NCBI GenBank assembly: GCA_949291555.1
Contig: CASEWE010000009.1
Coordinates: 32,620-96,619 of the forward strand
Direction: 5' to 3'
Origin: an uncultured Bacteroidales bacterium
Lineage (GTDB): Bacteria > Bacteroidota > Bacteroidia > Bacteroidales > P3
DNA length: 64,000 bases
Shown: positions 16,702-25,453 of the stretch, in pieces
Position numbering within the stretch: the stretch's first letter is position 1
Layout: every line of letters begins with the position of its first letter
Position numbers and translations under genes: made by a program
Notes under the pieces: model-generated
What the model was told of the DNA's origin: nothing
Seen by the model: the letters and a program-made list of their open reading frames with translations, nothing else
Database searches by the model: none

Positions 16702-16753
16702 TATTTTCGCATCCGGCTCCGTGGGGATCGGCCGGAGCCTCTAAAACGAAGCT

Positions 16754-17776
16754 ATGGGCACACGCAGGAAAATATCGATTATCACGGCTTGTTACAACGA
16801 GGAGGAGAATGTGCCGATTCTGTGCGCGCGCATCCGCAAGGTGATGCAGGCTTTGCCGCAGTACGAATACGAGCATGTTTTCATCGACAATGCGTCTACC
16901 GATAGGACGGTGGCCTTGATCCGCAAGGAAATCGAGCAGGACAAGCATGTCCGTTGCATTGTCAATGCCCGGAATTTCGGGCATATCCGCTCCCCTTTCC
17001 ATGGCATTCGCCAATGCTACGGGGATGCCGTGATTTCCATGTGCTCCGATTTGCAAGACCCGCCCGAAACGATACCGGAATTGGTTGCCAAGTGGGAAGA
17101 AGGGTACAAGGTGGTGATCGGGGTCAAGAACCGGAGCGAGGAAAATCCCCTCATGTTCCGGGTAAGGAAGATTTTCTATAACCTGATAGCCAAGATGTCG
17201 GATGTGGAACAAGTGAAGAATTTCACGGGGTTCGGCTTGTACGACAAGAGCTTTGTGGATGTGCTGCGTACCATAGAGGATCCCTATCCCTACTTCCGGG
17301 GCTTGGTTTCCGAATTGGGCTTCGACATGGCCCGGGTCGAATTCGTGCAGCCGCGCCGGGAGCATGGCAAGACGAAGAACAACTTCTACACGCTCTACGA
17401 TATGGCCATGCTGGGGTTCACGAGCTATTCCAAAGTCCCTTTGCGTCTGGCCACCTTCGTGGGTTTCGGCGTTGCGATACTGAGCTTCCTGGTGGCTTTG
17501 GCATACTTGGTGTACAAGTTGGTCTATTGGGATAGTTTCCAGGCCGGACTGGCGCCTTTGGTGATCGGGCTGTTTTTCTTTTCGGCCGTGCAGCTTATTT
17601 TCATCGGCATTGTGGGCGAGTATGTCGGGGGAATCAATACCCAAGTCCGCAAGCGGCCATTGGTGATAGAAAAAGAGCGCATCAATTTCGAGCAGGAAGA
17701 GGCGGGCGAGCCTCGGCAAGCGGGCCGGAAGGAGGAACCGGGCGAAAGCCGCTTCCGGGAAGAAGCAGGGGCGTAG
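16754..17776 (+). CDS. Glycosyltransferase family 2, GtrB/DPM1-like with two C-terminal TM helices
   Basis: 340 aa. GT2 fold: ISIITACYNEEENVPILCAR, FIDNASTDRT, and the metal-binding region SMCSDLQDPPE. Two transmembrane helices follow (LATFVGFGVAILSFLVALAY and PLVIGLFFFSAVQLIFIGIV) and the conserved GEYVGGINTQVRKRPLV motif. Proteins of this layout transfer a sugar from a nucleotide donor to undecaprenyl phosphate on the inner face of the membrane. Position at the end of the nucleotide-sugar cluster suggests it loads the cluster's sugar (or glucose) onto the lipid carrier. A polar tail of about 40 residues rich in Glu/Arg follows, longer than usual. Confidence 0.88.
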   Translation: MGTRRKISIITACYNEEENVPILCARIRKVMQALPQYEYEHVFIDNASTDRTVALIRKEIEQDKHVRCIVNARNFGHIRSPFHGIRQCYGDAVISMCSDLQDPPETIPELVAKWEEGYKVVIGVKNRSEENPLMFRVRKIFYNLIAKMSDVEQVKNFTGFGLYDKSFVDVLRTIEDPYPYFRGLVSELGFDMARVEFVQPRREHGKTKNNFYTLYDMAMLGFTSYSKVPLRLATFVGFGVAILSFLVALAYLVYKLVYWDSFQAGLAPLVIGLFFFSAVQLIFIGIVGEYVGGINTQVRKRPLVIEKERINFEQEEAGEPRQAGRKEEPGESRFREEAGA

Positions 17777-17858
17777 CCCGTTTTCATGTTTTTTCCCGAT
17801 AGCCGGGGAGCATCAAAGGGAGGAGGTTCTTCCGCTTTTGCGGAAGGACAGGTTCTGT

Positions 17859-17910
17859 TTTCCCGGGAACACGTCTTTCCCGGAAATACGTCTTTCCGGG
17901 AAAATATGTC
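17859..17910 (+). repeat. Three tandem 17-18 bp palindromic repeats upstream of the PNGase F-like gene
   Basis: TTTCCCGGGAACACGTC (17859-17875), TTTCCCGGAAATACGTC (17876-17892), TTTCCGGGAAAATATGTC (17893-17910). Each contains a TTTCCsGGAAA palindrome. The array lies about 90-140 bp before the probable -7 box, a typical place for activator or repressor sites. Confidence 0.65.
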
Positions 17911-17996
17911 CATTCTCAGCGTACGGCTTTTTCCGGCTGTTTCCCGTTCGAGGCCGGTTCGTCCATGGATGCATGGAAAATGTGCAAGAAATTTCA

Positions 17997-18004
17997 TATC
18001 TTTA
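17997..18004 (+). promoter_or_regulatory. Probable -7 box of the PNGase F-like gene
   Basis: TATCTTTA, one mismatch to TAnnTTTG, 56 nt before the start codon. No good -33 TTG, which would fit activator-dependent expression from the repeat array upstream. Confidence 0.35.
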
Positions 18005-18059
18005 CGTTTTTACTGATATTTCCACTTAAATATTGATTTAAAAACCAAAGATTAAGATT

Positions 18060-20378
18060 ATGGTAAAGAAACGGATCCTGGGTTTTTTGTTCGGTATTGT
18101 CTTGAGCATTCCGCTGTTTGCGGAAACCGATACGATACCCGCTTCGCGTTACATGATAGATTCTGTTAGCAGCCAAACGGTTTCCGACCCGTTCACGAAA
18201 GCCCTCGACGGGAATACGTCCACCTGGTGGGCTGTCAACACGGCGGTTTCAAAGCCGCTTCCGGCCGTGGTCGTGCTGGATTTGCAAGAGACGTACAAAA
18301 TCTGCGGCGTGCAATATGTTTGCAATCCCCAGAATTTCGAAGACAAGCTTTCCGCCTACGAGATTTTCGTGAGCCAGTCCCCTTCCGAATGGGGGGCGCC
18401 TCAGGCCAAAGGCCGCATCTACTGGGATAGCAGCCGGGATGTGGCGGGCAAGCGCCTTGCCTTCGGTGCGGTTGAAGGCCGTTACGTGAAGATTGTCTAT
18501 GCCGACAATTCCAATACTTGGAACAACGCCATCCAGACGGCCGAATTGCGGGTGCTGCAGGATGACGCCGCCATGGAATTGAAGAAAAACCAGTACCTTC
18601 TTGCCGACTCCTTGCCCTCCTTGGTCAACGCGCTCGACATCACGCTTTTGAAGGTTTCGGCTTCCTCTTCGCTTCCGGTACGCTTCCGGCATGTGTCCGG
18701 GCCGGCTTCGCTCGTGGAAGAAACAGACGGGACTTATCTGGTCTGCAACGGCGAGGAAGGGAACGTGGTCATAGAGGCTTACCAGGAAGGGAACGAGGAA
18801 TATTATCCGGCAAGCCAGCGGTTCTCGCTCCAGATCCAGAATCCGGACAATTATTCCATCGCTTTGCATACGCCTATCGTCGAGTCCGAACCGTTGGTCA
18901 TTCCCTCCGACACGTTGGGCTACCTGCTTCAAGGCAGGGCGGAAATCGGGTCGGCGTTCAACCGGATAACCGACATGTATTTCACCGTGGAGGACAGGCG
19001 GCTGGAAACCCGCTTCAATCCGGATAACGGCCTGGCGCAAGCCATGTTTTTCCCGGTTGGCTACGGCAAGTACAAGATCGGCATCCATGCAACGGCCAGC
19101 AATGGAAGCGATACGGTCGTTACCCGGTTCCTGACCGTGGACAGCGCCCGCGAGACCCGCATGGTGCGGACTTTCGACGAATTGCTTATCAATTACCCCG
19201 ATCCGGGACGTACCAACGGCGGGGTTTACGTGTTCCCGCAGCACCAAGGAAGTTATTGGCGCATCAAAGCCAAATTGGATGTGCAATGTCCCCAGATACC
19301 CGGCGGTTGCGACGACTGGGACCGGGTGGGATGGATCGAAATCCAGACGCCCGATGGCCAATGGCGGGAAATCATCCGTTACACGACCGCTTTCGGGAAG
19401 GCTTGCAGCCACGAGCTGGATGTAACCGATTTCTCCTCCTGGCTTCAAGGGGAGGTGCCCATGCGGATGTTTGTCGACACCTGGGGAACGGGCGGGTACT
19501 CGGTCACGCTCGATTTCGAGTTCACCAAAGGTACGCCGCAGTACCTGTATACGACGGTAACGCCTTTGTGGAACGGGAATTTCCCCTTCGGCGACATGGC
19601 CAATTTGCAACCGCTCGACACGCTTTCGGTGAGTCTGGCGCCCGATGCGGCCGCATTGAACCTCAAAGTGGTTACCACCGGGCATGGATGGGGCAACAAC
19701 AATTCGCAGAATGCGGCGGAGTTCTATCATGCCTTCCATCATCTTTACGTGGACGAAGAGGTGTTCGAGCAGGATTTGCTGATGGACTGCAACCCGAACC
19801 CGGATGGCTGCAACAACCAGTACGGCACCTGGACGTACGACCGGGCCGGATGGTGCCCCGGCGCCATTGCCCCGGGTTATAATTTCAACGCCACTTCGCA
19901 CGTGGGGAAAGACCGGGTGGAACTCAAATACATTTTCGAGGAAGGCTACGTGGATTATTGCCACCCGAACAATCCCGAGTGCGTGAGCGGGCAGACTTGC
20001 GCCGACTGTTTCGACACCTACAACCCCCAGTATTACATTGCTTCCTACCTTATTTCCTATTTCGACAAGATGTACGATACCTTGCCCTACGACACGGCTT
20101 CCAACGAGCAGGTGGATGCCCGGCGCGGGGAAATGGACTTCCATGTCTATCCCAATCCCGTGCAGGAGCGCTTTTTCGTGCAGACTTACGGGGAAACGGG
20201 CGCGGGCTGGCTCCAGGTAATCAGCCAGTCGGGCGAAGTGGTGCGGAACCGGGTGTTCAACAACGGGCAGCATCTCAACGGCATGGAGATCCCGGTAGGC
20301 GATTTGCCGGCCGGCATGTATTTTGTCAGGATACAGACGCGCGATCAGAACGGGATCCGGAAGATCGTGATTCAATAG
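18060..20378 (+). CDS. Secreted PNGase F-like peptide:N-glycosidase with F5/8C domain and T9SS sorting tail
   Basis: 772 aa. The signal peptide is residues 1-21. A discoidin/F5-8C-like carbohydrate-binding domain spans about 25-167 (FTKALDGNTSTWWAVN, RYVKIVYADN). A two-domain PNGase F fold spans about 370-670. Conserved catalytic features are CDDWDRVGW (Asp421, equivalent to PNGase F Asp60), Glu554 (NAAEFYHAFH, equivalent to Glu206), GHGWGNNN and TYDRAGWCPGAIAP. PNGase F Glu118 aligns with Asp473 (FVDTWGTGGYSV), a conservative change. Residues 690-772 are a T9SS type A sorting domain (FHVYPNPVQERFFV to GIRKIVIQ). It likely removes N-glycans from glycoproteins outside the cell. folA follows 7 bp later. 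Confidence 0.9.
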   Translation: MVKKRILGFLFGIVLSIPLFAETDTIPASRYMIDSVSSQTVSDPFTKALDGNTSTWWAVNTAVSKPLPAVVVLDLQETYKICGVQYVCNPQNFEDKLSAYEIFVSQSPSEWGAPQAKGRIYWDSSRDVAGKRLAFGAVEGRYVKIVYADNSNTWNNAIQTAELRVLQDDAAMELKKNQYLLADSLPSLVNALDITLLKVSASSSLPVRFRHVSGPASLVEETDGTYLVCNGEEGNVVIEAYQEGNEEYYPASQRFSLQIQNPDNYSIALHTPIVESEPLVIPSDTLGYLLQGRAEIGSAFNRITDMYFTVEDRRLETRFNPDNGLAQAMFFPVGYGKYKIGIHATASNGSDTVVTRFLTVDSARETRMVRTFDELLINYPDPGRTNGGVYVFPQHQGSYWRIKAKLDVQCPQIPGGCDDWDRVGWIEIQTPDGQWREIIRYTTAFGKACSHELDVTDFSSWLQGEVPMRMFVDTWGTGGYSVTLDFEFTKGTPQYLYTTVTPLWNGNFPFGDMANLQPLDTLSVSLAPDAAALNLKVVTTGHGWGNNNSQNAAEFYHAFHHLYVDEEVFEQDLLMDCNPNPDGCNNQYGTWTYDRAGWCPGAIAPGYNFNATSHVGKDRVELKYIFEEGYVDYCHPNNPECVSGQTCADCFDTYNPQYYIASYLISYFDKMYDTLPYDTASNEQVDARRGEMDFHVYPNPVQERFFVQTYGETGAGWLQVISQSGEVVRNRVFNNGQHLNGMEIPVGDLPAGMYFVRIQTRDQNGIRKIVIQ

Positions 20379-20385
20379 GAAAAAC

Positions 20386-20901
20386 ATGCAGGAAGAAGCG
20401 GTATATCCCAATCTCGGCTTGATTGTGGCCGTTGCCCGCAACAGGGCCATCGGGAAGGACAATCGCCTGTTGTGGCATCTTTCCGATGATTTGAAGCGGT
20501 TCAAGGCCCTTACGACCGGCCATACGATCATCATGGGCAGGAAGACTTACGAGTCTTTTCCCAAAAGACCGCTCCCGGATCGCTTCCATTTGGTGCTGAG
20601 CCGGACTGCGGCCTGGAAGGAGGAAAGCGTGCTTTGCGTGCCTGATGTGGCGCATGCCTTGGCCGCCATTCCTCCCGGAGACGAGGCTTTCGTGATTGGC
20701 GGCGGCCAGGTTTACGCCCAGTTCCTGCCTTTTTGCAGCAAGGCGTACGTTACCGAGGTGGACGCCGACTTCCCGGCCGACACGTTTTTCCCGGAATTGC
20801 CTCCTTCATGCTGGCAAGCAGTGGAGACAGGGGCGTGGCAGACCGATTCCCGCAGCGGTTTGCGGTTCCGGTATGTGGATTATGCAAGAAAACCAGTTTG
20901 A
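20386..20901 (+). CDS. folA: Dihydrofolate reductase
   Basis: 171 aa. NADPH-dependent reduction of dihydrofolate to tetrahydrofolate. Conserved parts are GLIVAVARNRAIGKDNRLLW, HLSDDLKRFKALTTGHTIIM with the substrate Asp, GRKTYESFPKRPLPDR, VLSRTAAW, EAFVIGGGQVYAQFLP, and the C-terminal GLRFRYVDYAR. The length is usual. It lies 7 bp after the PNGase F-like gene and 2 bp before manA, so the three are probably one transcript with the antiporter. Confidence 0.97.
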   Translation: MQEEAVYPNLGLIVAVARNRAIGKDNRLLWHLSDDLKRFKALTTGHTIIMGRKTYESFPKRPLPDRFHLVLSRTAAWKEESVLCVPDVAHALAAIPPGDEAFVIGGGQVYAQFLPFCSKAYVTEVDADFPADTFFPELPPSCWQAVETGAWQTDSRSGLRFRYVDYARKPV

Positions 20902-20903
20902 CC

Positions 20904-21929
20904 ATGCAGCAAGCGGAACAATACGAGGAACGGCAGCTTTATCCTTTGAAGTTCATGCCGATTTTCAAGGAGAAGGTCTGGGGCGGGGAAGAAATCCGCA
21001 AGACCTTGGGCTTGGATTACGGGGATTTGCCCAATTGCGGGGAGGCCTGGATGCTTTCGGGCATGGAGGGCGAGGAATCGGTAGTGGCGAACGGCTTCCT
21101 GGAAGGCAATACGTTGGTGGAGCTGGTGGAAGTATACATGGGCGATTTGGTGGGCGAGGGGATTTACCAGCGGTTCGGCTTGCAATTCCCGCTTTTGTTC
21201 AAGTGGATAGATGCAGCCGGGAAACTGTCCGTGCAAGTCCATCCCGATGATGCTTTGGCAAAAGAGCGTGCGGGTTGTTTGGGAAAGAGCGAGATGTGGT
21301 TCGTGCGCAAAGCCTCTGCCGGGGCCCGGCTTGTCTGCGGTTTCAAGGAAAACGTGAACCAGATGCGTTATCTCAAGGCTTTGCAAGAGGAGCGCTTCGA
21401 GCAGGTTTTGCAAGACTATCCCGTGCGGGGGGGCGATGTGTTCAATATTCCGGCCGGAACCGTGCATGCGATCGGGGAAGGGATCCTGCTGGCCGAAATC
21501 CAGCAATCGAGCGACCTTACTTACCGCATTTACGACTGGAACCGGCCGGGCTTGGACGGGAAGCCCCGGGCGTTGCACCAGAAAGACGCGCTGAAGGCTT
21601 TGCGTTTCGCTGCCAAGGAATTTCCCGGGACACCTCCCGGCCCGGTTGCCTATTCCCGTGTTCCCGATATGACCAATCCGGTCTTGGACACGCCGAATTT
21701 CCAGGTCGGTTATCTTCGGCTGGAGCGAGGCGTGGAAAAGGATTTTTCCGGACTGGACTCTTTTGTGGTTTACATGTGCTGCAGCGGGTCGGCGCTCTTG
21801 CGGGCGGACGGGCAGACGGTCGGGATGCGGCAAGGGGAAGTGGTATTGCTGCCGGCGCTTTGCCAAGTAGTGGATATTCTTCCCGGAGACGGGGGCTGCG
21901 AGCTGATAGAGACCTTTATGGGCGAATAA
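20904..21929 (+). CDS. manA: Class I mannose-6-phosphate isomerase
   Basis: 341 aa from ATG 20904. It interconverts mannose-6-phosphate and fructose-6-phosphate. It is a short cupin-type (Bacillus/Bacteroidota) form. Zn-binding HVH-type residues are in KLSVQVHPDDALAKER and GKSEMWFV, with DVFNIPAGTVHAIGEGILLA and EIQQSSDLTYRIYDWNR carrying the further ligands and active-site Arg. An upstream extension of the frame to 20733 overlaps folA and is not conserved. It supplies mannose/GDP-mannose precursors or feeds mannose into glycolysis; with the neighbouring glycosidase, a glycan-use link is possible but unproven. Confidence 0.94.
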   Translation: MQQAEQYEERQLYPLKFMPIFKEKVWGGEEIRKTLGLDYGDLPNCGEAWMLSGMEGEESVVANGFLEGNTLVELVEVYMGDLVGEGIYQRFGLQFPLLFKWIDAAGKLSVQVHPDDALAKERAGCLGKSEMWFVRKASAGARLVCGFKENVNQMRYLKALQEERFEQVLQDYPVRGGDVFNIPAGTVHAIGEGILLAEIQQSSDLTYRIYDWNRPGLDGKPRALHQKDALKALRFAAKEFPGTPPGPVAYSRVPDMTNPVLDTPNFQVGYLRLERGVEKDFSGLDSFVVYMCCSGSALLRADGQTVGMRQGEVVLLPALCQVVDILPGDGGCELIETFMGE

Positions 21930-22011
21930 AGGCATGCGGCGCGGGCGGATCGTCCGCGCGGGGGCGGGCAAGGTGCCGCGATCTTGGAAAGGAAAGGAGG
22001 AAAGAGGCTTT

Positions 22012-23676
22012 ATGAACGTTGATCTTACTTTGGTTTTTTTAGGCCTTCTGGTTTTTTCGGCGCATTTGTTCGCGTCCTTGTACAACCGGAAGAAGATTCC
22101 CGATGTGCTGTTCCTTATCATTATCGGGCTTATCCTCGGGCCGGCATTGAGCTTGGTCGATGCCAGCAGCCTGGGCGTGAGCGGGCCGGTGTTCGTGGCC
22201 GTGACGTTGGTGGTCATTCTTTTCGAAGGCGGGACGACCTTGTCGTTCAATGTGATGCAATCGGCCTGGAAAAGCACCATGAGCCTTACCATGACCTGTT
22301 TTTTCCTATCGATGGCCTTGGTGGCGGCCATCGGCTGCCTTTTCGGATTGCCGCTTCTTGCCGGGCTGATCCTGGGGGCCATCCTGGGGGGAACCTCTTC
22401 GGCCGTGGTGATTCCCTTGGTCCGCATGCTCGACATGGGCGAGGAGTCTCGGACGGTGCTGGTCTTGGAATCGGCAGCCACCGATGTGCTTTGCATCGTG
22501 TTCACGTTGGCTTTCATGCACGCCATGGAAATGGGCAATTTCCATGTCGGGCCGATTGTAGGGGACATACTCTCCTCGTTTGTCCTGGCCGGCCTGCTGG
22601 GGTTTGCCAGCGCGCTTGTCTGGTCGCGGATCATTACCGGGATACGCAAATTGCAGAATTCCATTTTCACGACGCCCGCTTTCGTGTTTGTCATTTACGG
22701 GGTTGCCAACCTTCTGGGCTACAGCGGCGCGATTGCCGCTTTGGTGTTCGGCATGACCATGGCCAACATAGATTCCATAAAGAACCGCTTCCTGCTGAAA
22801 GTAATGGGCGGGCAAGGGCATCGGCTCAATAAGACGGAAATGGTTTTTTTCGGTGAAATCGTGTTTCTCTTGAAGACCTTTTTCTTCGTTTATATCGGGA
22901 TTTCGATCGAATTCCATGACTGGAAATCCATCTTGGCAGGTTTGATTATCACGTTCGTGCTGTTTGCCGGCCGTATTGTGGAAGCAAGGTTCTTCTCTCC
23001 CAAGAAAGCCAGTTCGTTCGACAAGACGATAATTTCCATGATGGTGCCCAAGGGCTTGGCTGCAGCCGTCCTGGCCGGGTTGCCTCTGGAAGCCGGCCTG
23101 CCCGGAGGGGAGTTCATCAAGAACGTGACTTACTCGGTCGTGCTGTTTTCCATCACCTGGGTTTCCCTTTTGATTCTTTTGGTCGACAAGTCCCCGGCCA
23201 TGCGCCATGCTTTCGAGAAAATCCTGGGGGGGAAGATGGATTCGGGCGATAGCATTTTCATGCACGACATGGAGCGGAACGGCGATGAGAAAGAGGCTGG
23301 GGCTTCGGAAATGGACGTGTACGCCCGGACTCCTTTCGCTTTCATTTCGGAAGTGGAAGAGCAGCAGCGGAGAAAGAAGACAAAGCAAAAGGAAACCTTC
23401 ATCCAGGCAGCCATGGAATACCGTCAGGAAGTAGTGGAAGAGGCCGAGGCCTGCTGCGGCACGGTTTCTGCTGTTTTGTCCGATGGGAAGGGCGAGCCTT
23501 TGCCCGGGAAAGAGGCGGAAAGGCCGGATTCAAGTGTCCCGGCCGCGGAGAACCCGGTTTCGGGGAATCCCGTTCCGGTTTCGGACAACCCGGCCGGGCC
23601 GGATCCGGCTTCGGGTGAAGGGAATCCGGGGAAAAGGGAAAGCGATGAAGGTTTTGCGGCTGGACGGAAGGCGTAA
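22012..23676 (+). CDS. CPA1-type cation:proton antiporter with long acidic C-terminal tail
   Basis: 554 aa from ATG 22012, preceded by AAAGGAGGAAAGAGG. Residues 1-395 hold about twelve hydrophobic segments of the Na/H exchanger fold, with FEGGTTLSFNV, GGTSSAVVIPL and the ion-site helix LVLESAATDVLCIV (Glu-Ser and Asp). This part resembles NhaP/CPA1 antiporters of the inner membrane. The last 150 residues are hydrophilic and highly charged (EEQQRRKKTKQKETFIQAAM), then Pro/Gly/Asp-rich without predicted fold (PVSGNPVPVSDNPAGPDPAS). The tail has no recognisable TrkA/CNMP domain and may be regulatory. A strong UUCG hairpin terminator follows. Confidence 0.88.
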   Translation: MNVDLTLVFLGLLVFSAHLFASLYNRKKIPDVLFLIIIGLILGPALSLVDASSLGVSGPVFVAVTLVVILFEGGTTLSFNVMQSAWKSTMSLTMTCFFLSMALVAAIGCLFGLPLLAGLILGAILGGTSSAVVIPLVRMLDMGEESRTVLVLESAATDVLCIVFTLAFMHAMEMGNFHVGPIVGDILSSFVLAGLLGFASALVWSRIITGIRKLQNSIFTTPAFVFVIYGVANLLGYSGAIAALVFGMTMANIDSIKNRFLLKVMGGQGHRLNKTEMVFFGEIVFLLKTFFFVYIGISIEFHDWKSILAGLIITFVLFAGRIVEARFFSPKKASSFDKTIISMMVPKGLAAAVLAGLPLEAGLPGGEFIKNVTYSVVLFSITWVSLLILLVDKSPAMRHAFEKILGGKMDSGDSIFMHDMERNGDEKEAGASEMDVYARTPFAFISEVEEQQRRKKTKQKETFIQAAMEYRQEVVEEAEACCGTVSAVLSDGKGEPLPGKEAERPDSSVPAAENPVSGNPVPVSDNPAGPDPASGEGNPGKRESDEGFAAGRKA

Positions 23677-23763
23677 GTGGCTTCCGGCGAAATTGGCTCG
23701 GGGCGGAAAGGCTTGGAAGCCTATCCGGGAATCCGTTCGAACCGCGGATTAGGGGCACGGCAA

Positions 23764-23807
23764 AAGGGAAAAGCCTCGGCAACTTCGGTTGCCGAGGCTT
23801 TTCCCTT
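23764..23807. terminator. Strong bidirectional terminator after the antiporter gene
   Basis: Perfect 20-bp stem AAGGGAAAAGCCTCGGCAAC / reverse complement around a TTCG tetraloop. The stem itself ends in TTTTCCCTT, and the loop is the very stable UUCG type. Confidence 0.85.
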
Positions 23808-24010
23808 ATATTGAGATTATTCCTTTGTGCTGATGCTTTCCCCTTTTGCCGGAGCCGCCCCGCCGCTTCGGGGAACTATTCCCTTATGCCGAGGCTTTTC
23901 CCTGACACCCGAGCCGATTTCTTGCGCCAAGGCCGCTTTCTCCTATGGAGGGGAATCCGGTCGACATGTCCCGGTTTTTTCCCGCCCCCCCGGAAGAGGT
24001 GGCGGGAAAG

Positions 24011-24046
24011 GGGCCGGAAGGCGGAACCCGTTCCGCCTTCCGGCCC
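24011..24046 (-). terminator. Hairpin terminator downstream of rseP
   Basis: Perfect 16-bp stem GGGCCGGAAGGCGGAA / TTCCGCCTTCCGGCCC with a 4-nt loop, 20 bp after the rseP stop on the minus strand, followed there by CTTTCCC. It faces the plus-strand terminator at 23764-23807, so the two converging operons are insulated. Confidence 0.65.
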
Positions 24047-24066
24047 TCTTCGCAAGCAGGTTCCCG

Positions 24067-25380
24067 CTACCGGAGAATGCGCGTGATGTCGTTTGAAATG
24101 ACAAACACGAACAGGGCCAGCAACACGGCCATTCCGATCAGTTGCGCCCTTTCCATCACCTTTTCGCTTACTTTCCGGCGCGTTATCATTTCATAGAGGG
24201 TAAATATCATGTGGCCGCCGTCCAATCCCGGAATGGGGATGATGTTCATGAAAGCCAGGGCCAAGGAAAGCATTCCGGTAATGTACCAGAAACGCAGCCA
24301 GTTCCAGACAGAGCCGTAGATGGTGGCTATCCCGATGGGCCCTTGCAGGCTTTCGCTTGCTTTCTCCTGCCCGCTCATCACCTTTCCCAAGCCCCGGATA
24401 TTTGTCCAAAGCATGTTCAAGGCATCGAACGTGCCGTGCCGCAAGGAGCCGCCTATCGAATAATGCGACCATTGGAGCGGGGAGTGGGCCAATATCCCGA
24501 TGAAGCCGGAGCTGTCGGTTTCCATCTTGAAGGAAAGGCTGTCATGGTTCCGGATCACGCCTATTTCCACAAGATTGTCCTGGCGTTTGGCCAAGGCTTC
24601 CTTGAAGGCGCCGAAAGAAGGGATTTCCTGACTGTCGAGGGAAACAATCCGGTCACCGGCCATCATTCCGGCCGCTTGGGCCGGGTAACCGTCGACGGTC
24701 TTTTCCACCACGGCCGGGTAATTGGTGATGTCGTAGAGCGGGAACCCGTTCGGATCCTCGGCTATGCGGCGGTAGGTGTCGGGCGGGATTTCGAGCCAGA
24801 ACCGTTCGCCTTGGCGTTCGACCATGATGCTCCCTCCCAGGAGGACGCTGCCGGGCAATACGTCGGAAAACCTTTCCGGGGCTTTCCCTCTCGGGCCTAT
24901 CAGGCGGTCGCCGGTCTTCAACCCGATTTCCCGTCCGGCGGGATAGGCGTAAATGCCGTGGCGGTTCGCTTCCTGCGTGGACAGGTACGAGCCTTGGTGA
25001 TGCAGGAGCGCGGTGAAAATCACGATTCCCGTCAGCAGGTTCATCAGGACCCCGCCGGTAATGACAAAGAAACGCTGCCAGGCTGGTTTGCTTCGGTATT
25101 CCCAGGGCTTGGGGGCTTGTTTCAGCCCTTCTTTGTCCATCGACTCGTCTACCATGCCCGATATTTTGCAGTACCCGCCCAAGGGCAGCCAGCCTATCCC
25201 GTATTCGGTAGGACCTATCTTGAAGTGCAGCAGCTTGATTCCGCCCACATCGAAGAAAAGGTAGAATTTCTCCACGCGGATTCCGAACAGACGGGCAAAA
25301 AGGTAATGGCCCAGTTCATGGACGAATACTAAGAGCGAAAGGCCCAGCAGCAGTTGTCCTATCATGACAAGCGTGTTCAT
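24067..25380 (-). CDS. rseP: RIP (site-2) metalloprotease RseP
   Basis: 437 aa inner-membrane zinc protease that cuts single-span membrane proteins. The HExxH zinc motif (VFVHELGHYLFAR) is at residues 21-25 in the first helix. Two PDZ-like regions follow (about 130-290). The third zinc ligand lies in the C-terminal helix motif PIPGLDGGHMIFTLYEM. The C-terminal RAQLIGMAVLLALFVFVISN is the last helix. It is third in a minus-strand operon behind the M23-like gene and dxr. The 73-bp gap to dxr and the dxr-rseP order are as in other Bacteroidota. Confidence 0.96.
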   Translation of the reverse strand: MNTLVMIGQLLLGLSLLVFVHELGHYLFARLFGIRVEKFYLFFDVGGIKLLHFKIGPTEYGIGWLPLGGYCKISGMVDESMDKEGLKQAPKPWEYRSKPAWQRFFVITGGVLMNLLTGIVIFTALLHHQGSYLSTQEANRHGIYAYPAGREIGLKTGDRLIGPRGKAPERFSDVLPGSVLLGGSIMVERQGERFWLEIPPDTYRRIAEDPNGFPLYDITNYPAVVEKTVDGYPAQAAGMMAGDRIVSLDSQEIPSFGAFKEALAKRQDNLVEIGVIRNHDSLSFKMETDSSGFIGILAHSPLQWSHYSIGGSLRHGTFDALNMLWTNIRGLGKVMSGQEKASESLQGPIGIATIYGSVWNWLRFWYITGMLSLALAFMNIIPIPGLDGGHMIFTLYEMITRRKVSEKVMERAQLIGMAVLLALFVFVISNDITRILR

Positions 25381-25453
25381 AAGGCAATGAATTCGGTTAT
25401 TGGAAAAGTTTCATAATACGGGTTTATGCCGGCCTCAACCCGGCTTGCTGGCA

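Noticed and set aside
18249..20534. 761-codon open frame on the minus strand
   Set aside because: Antisense shadow of the PNGase F-like gene, with no recognisable domain.
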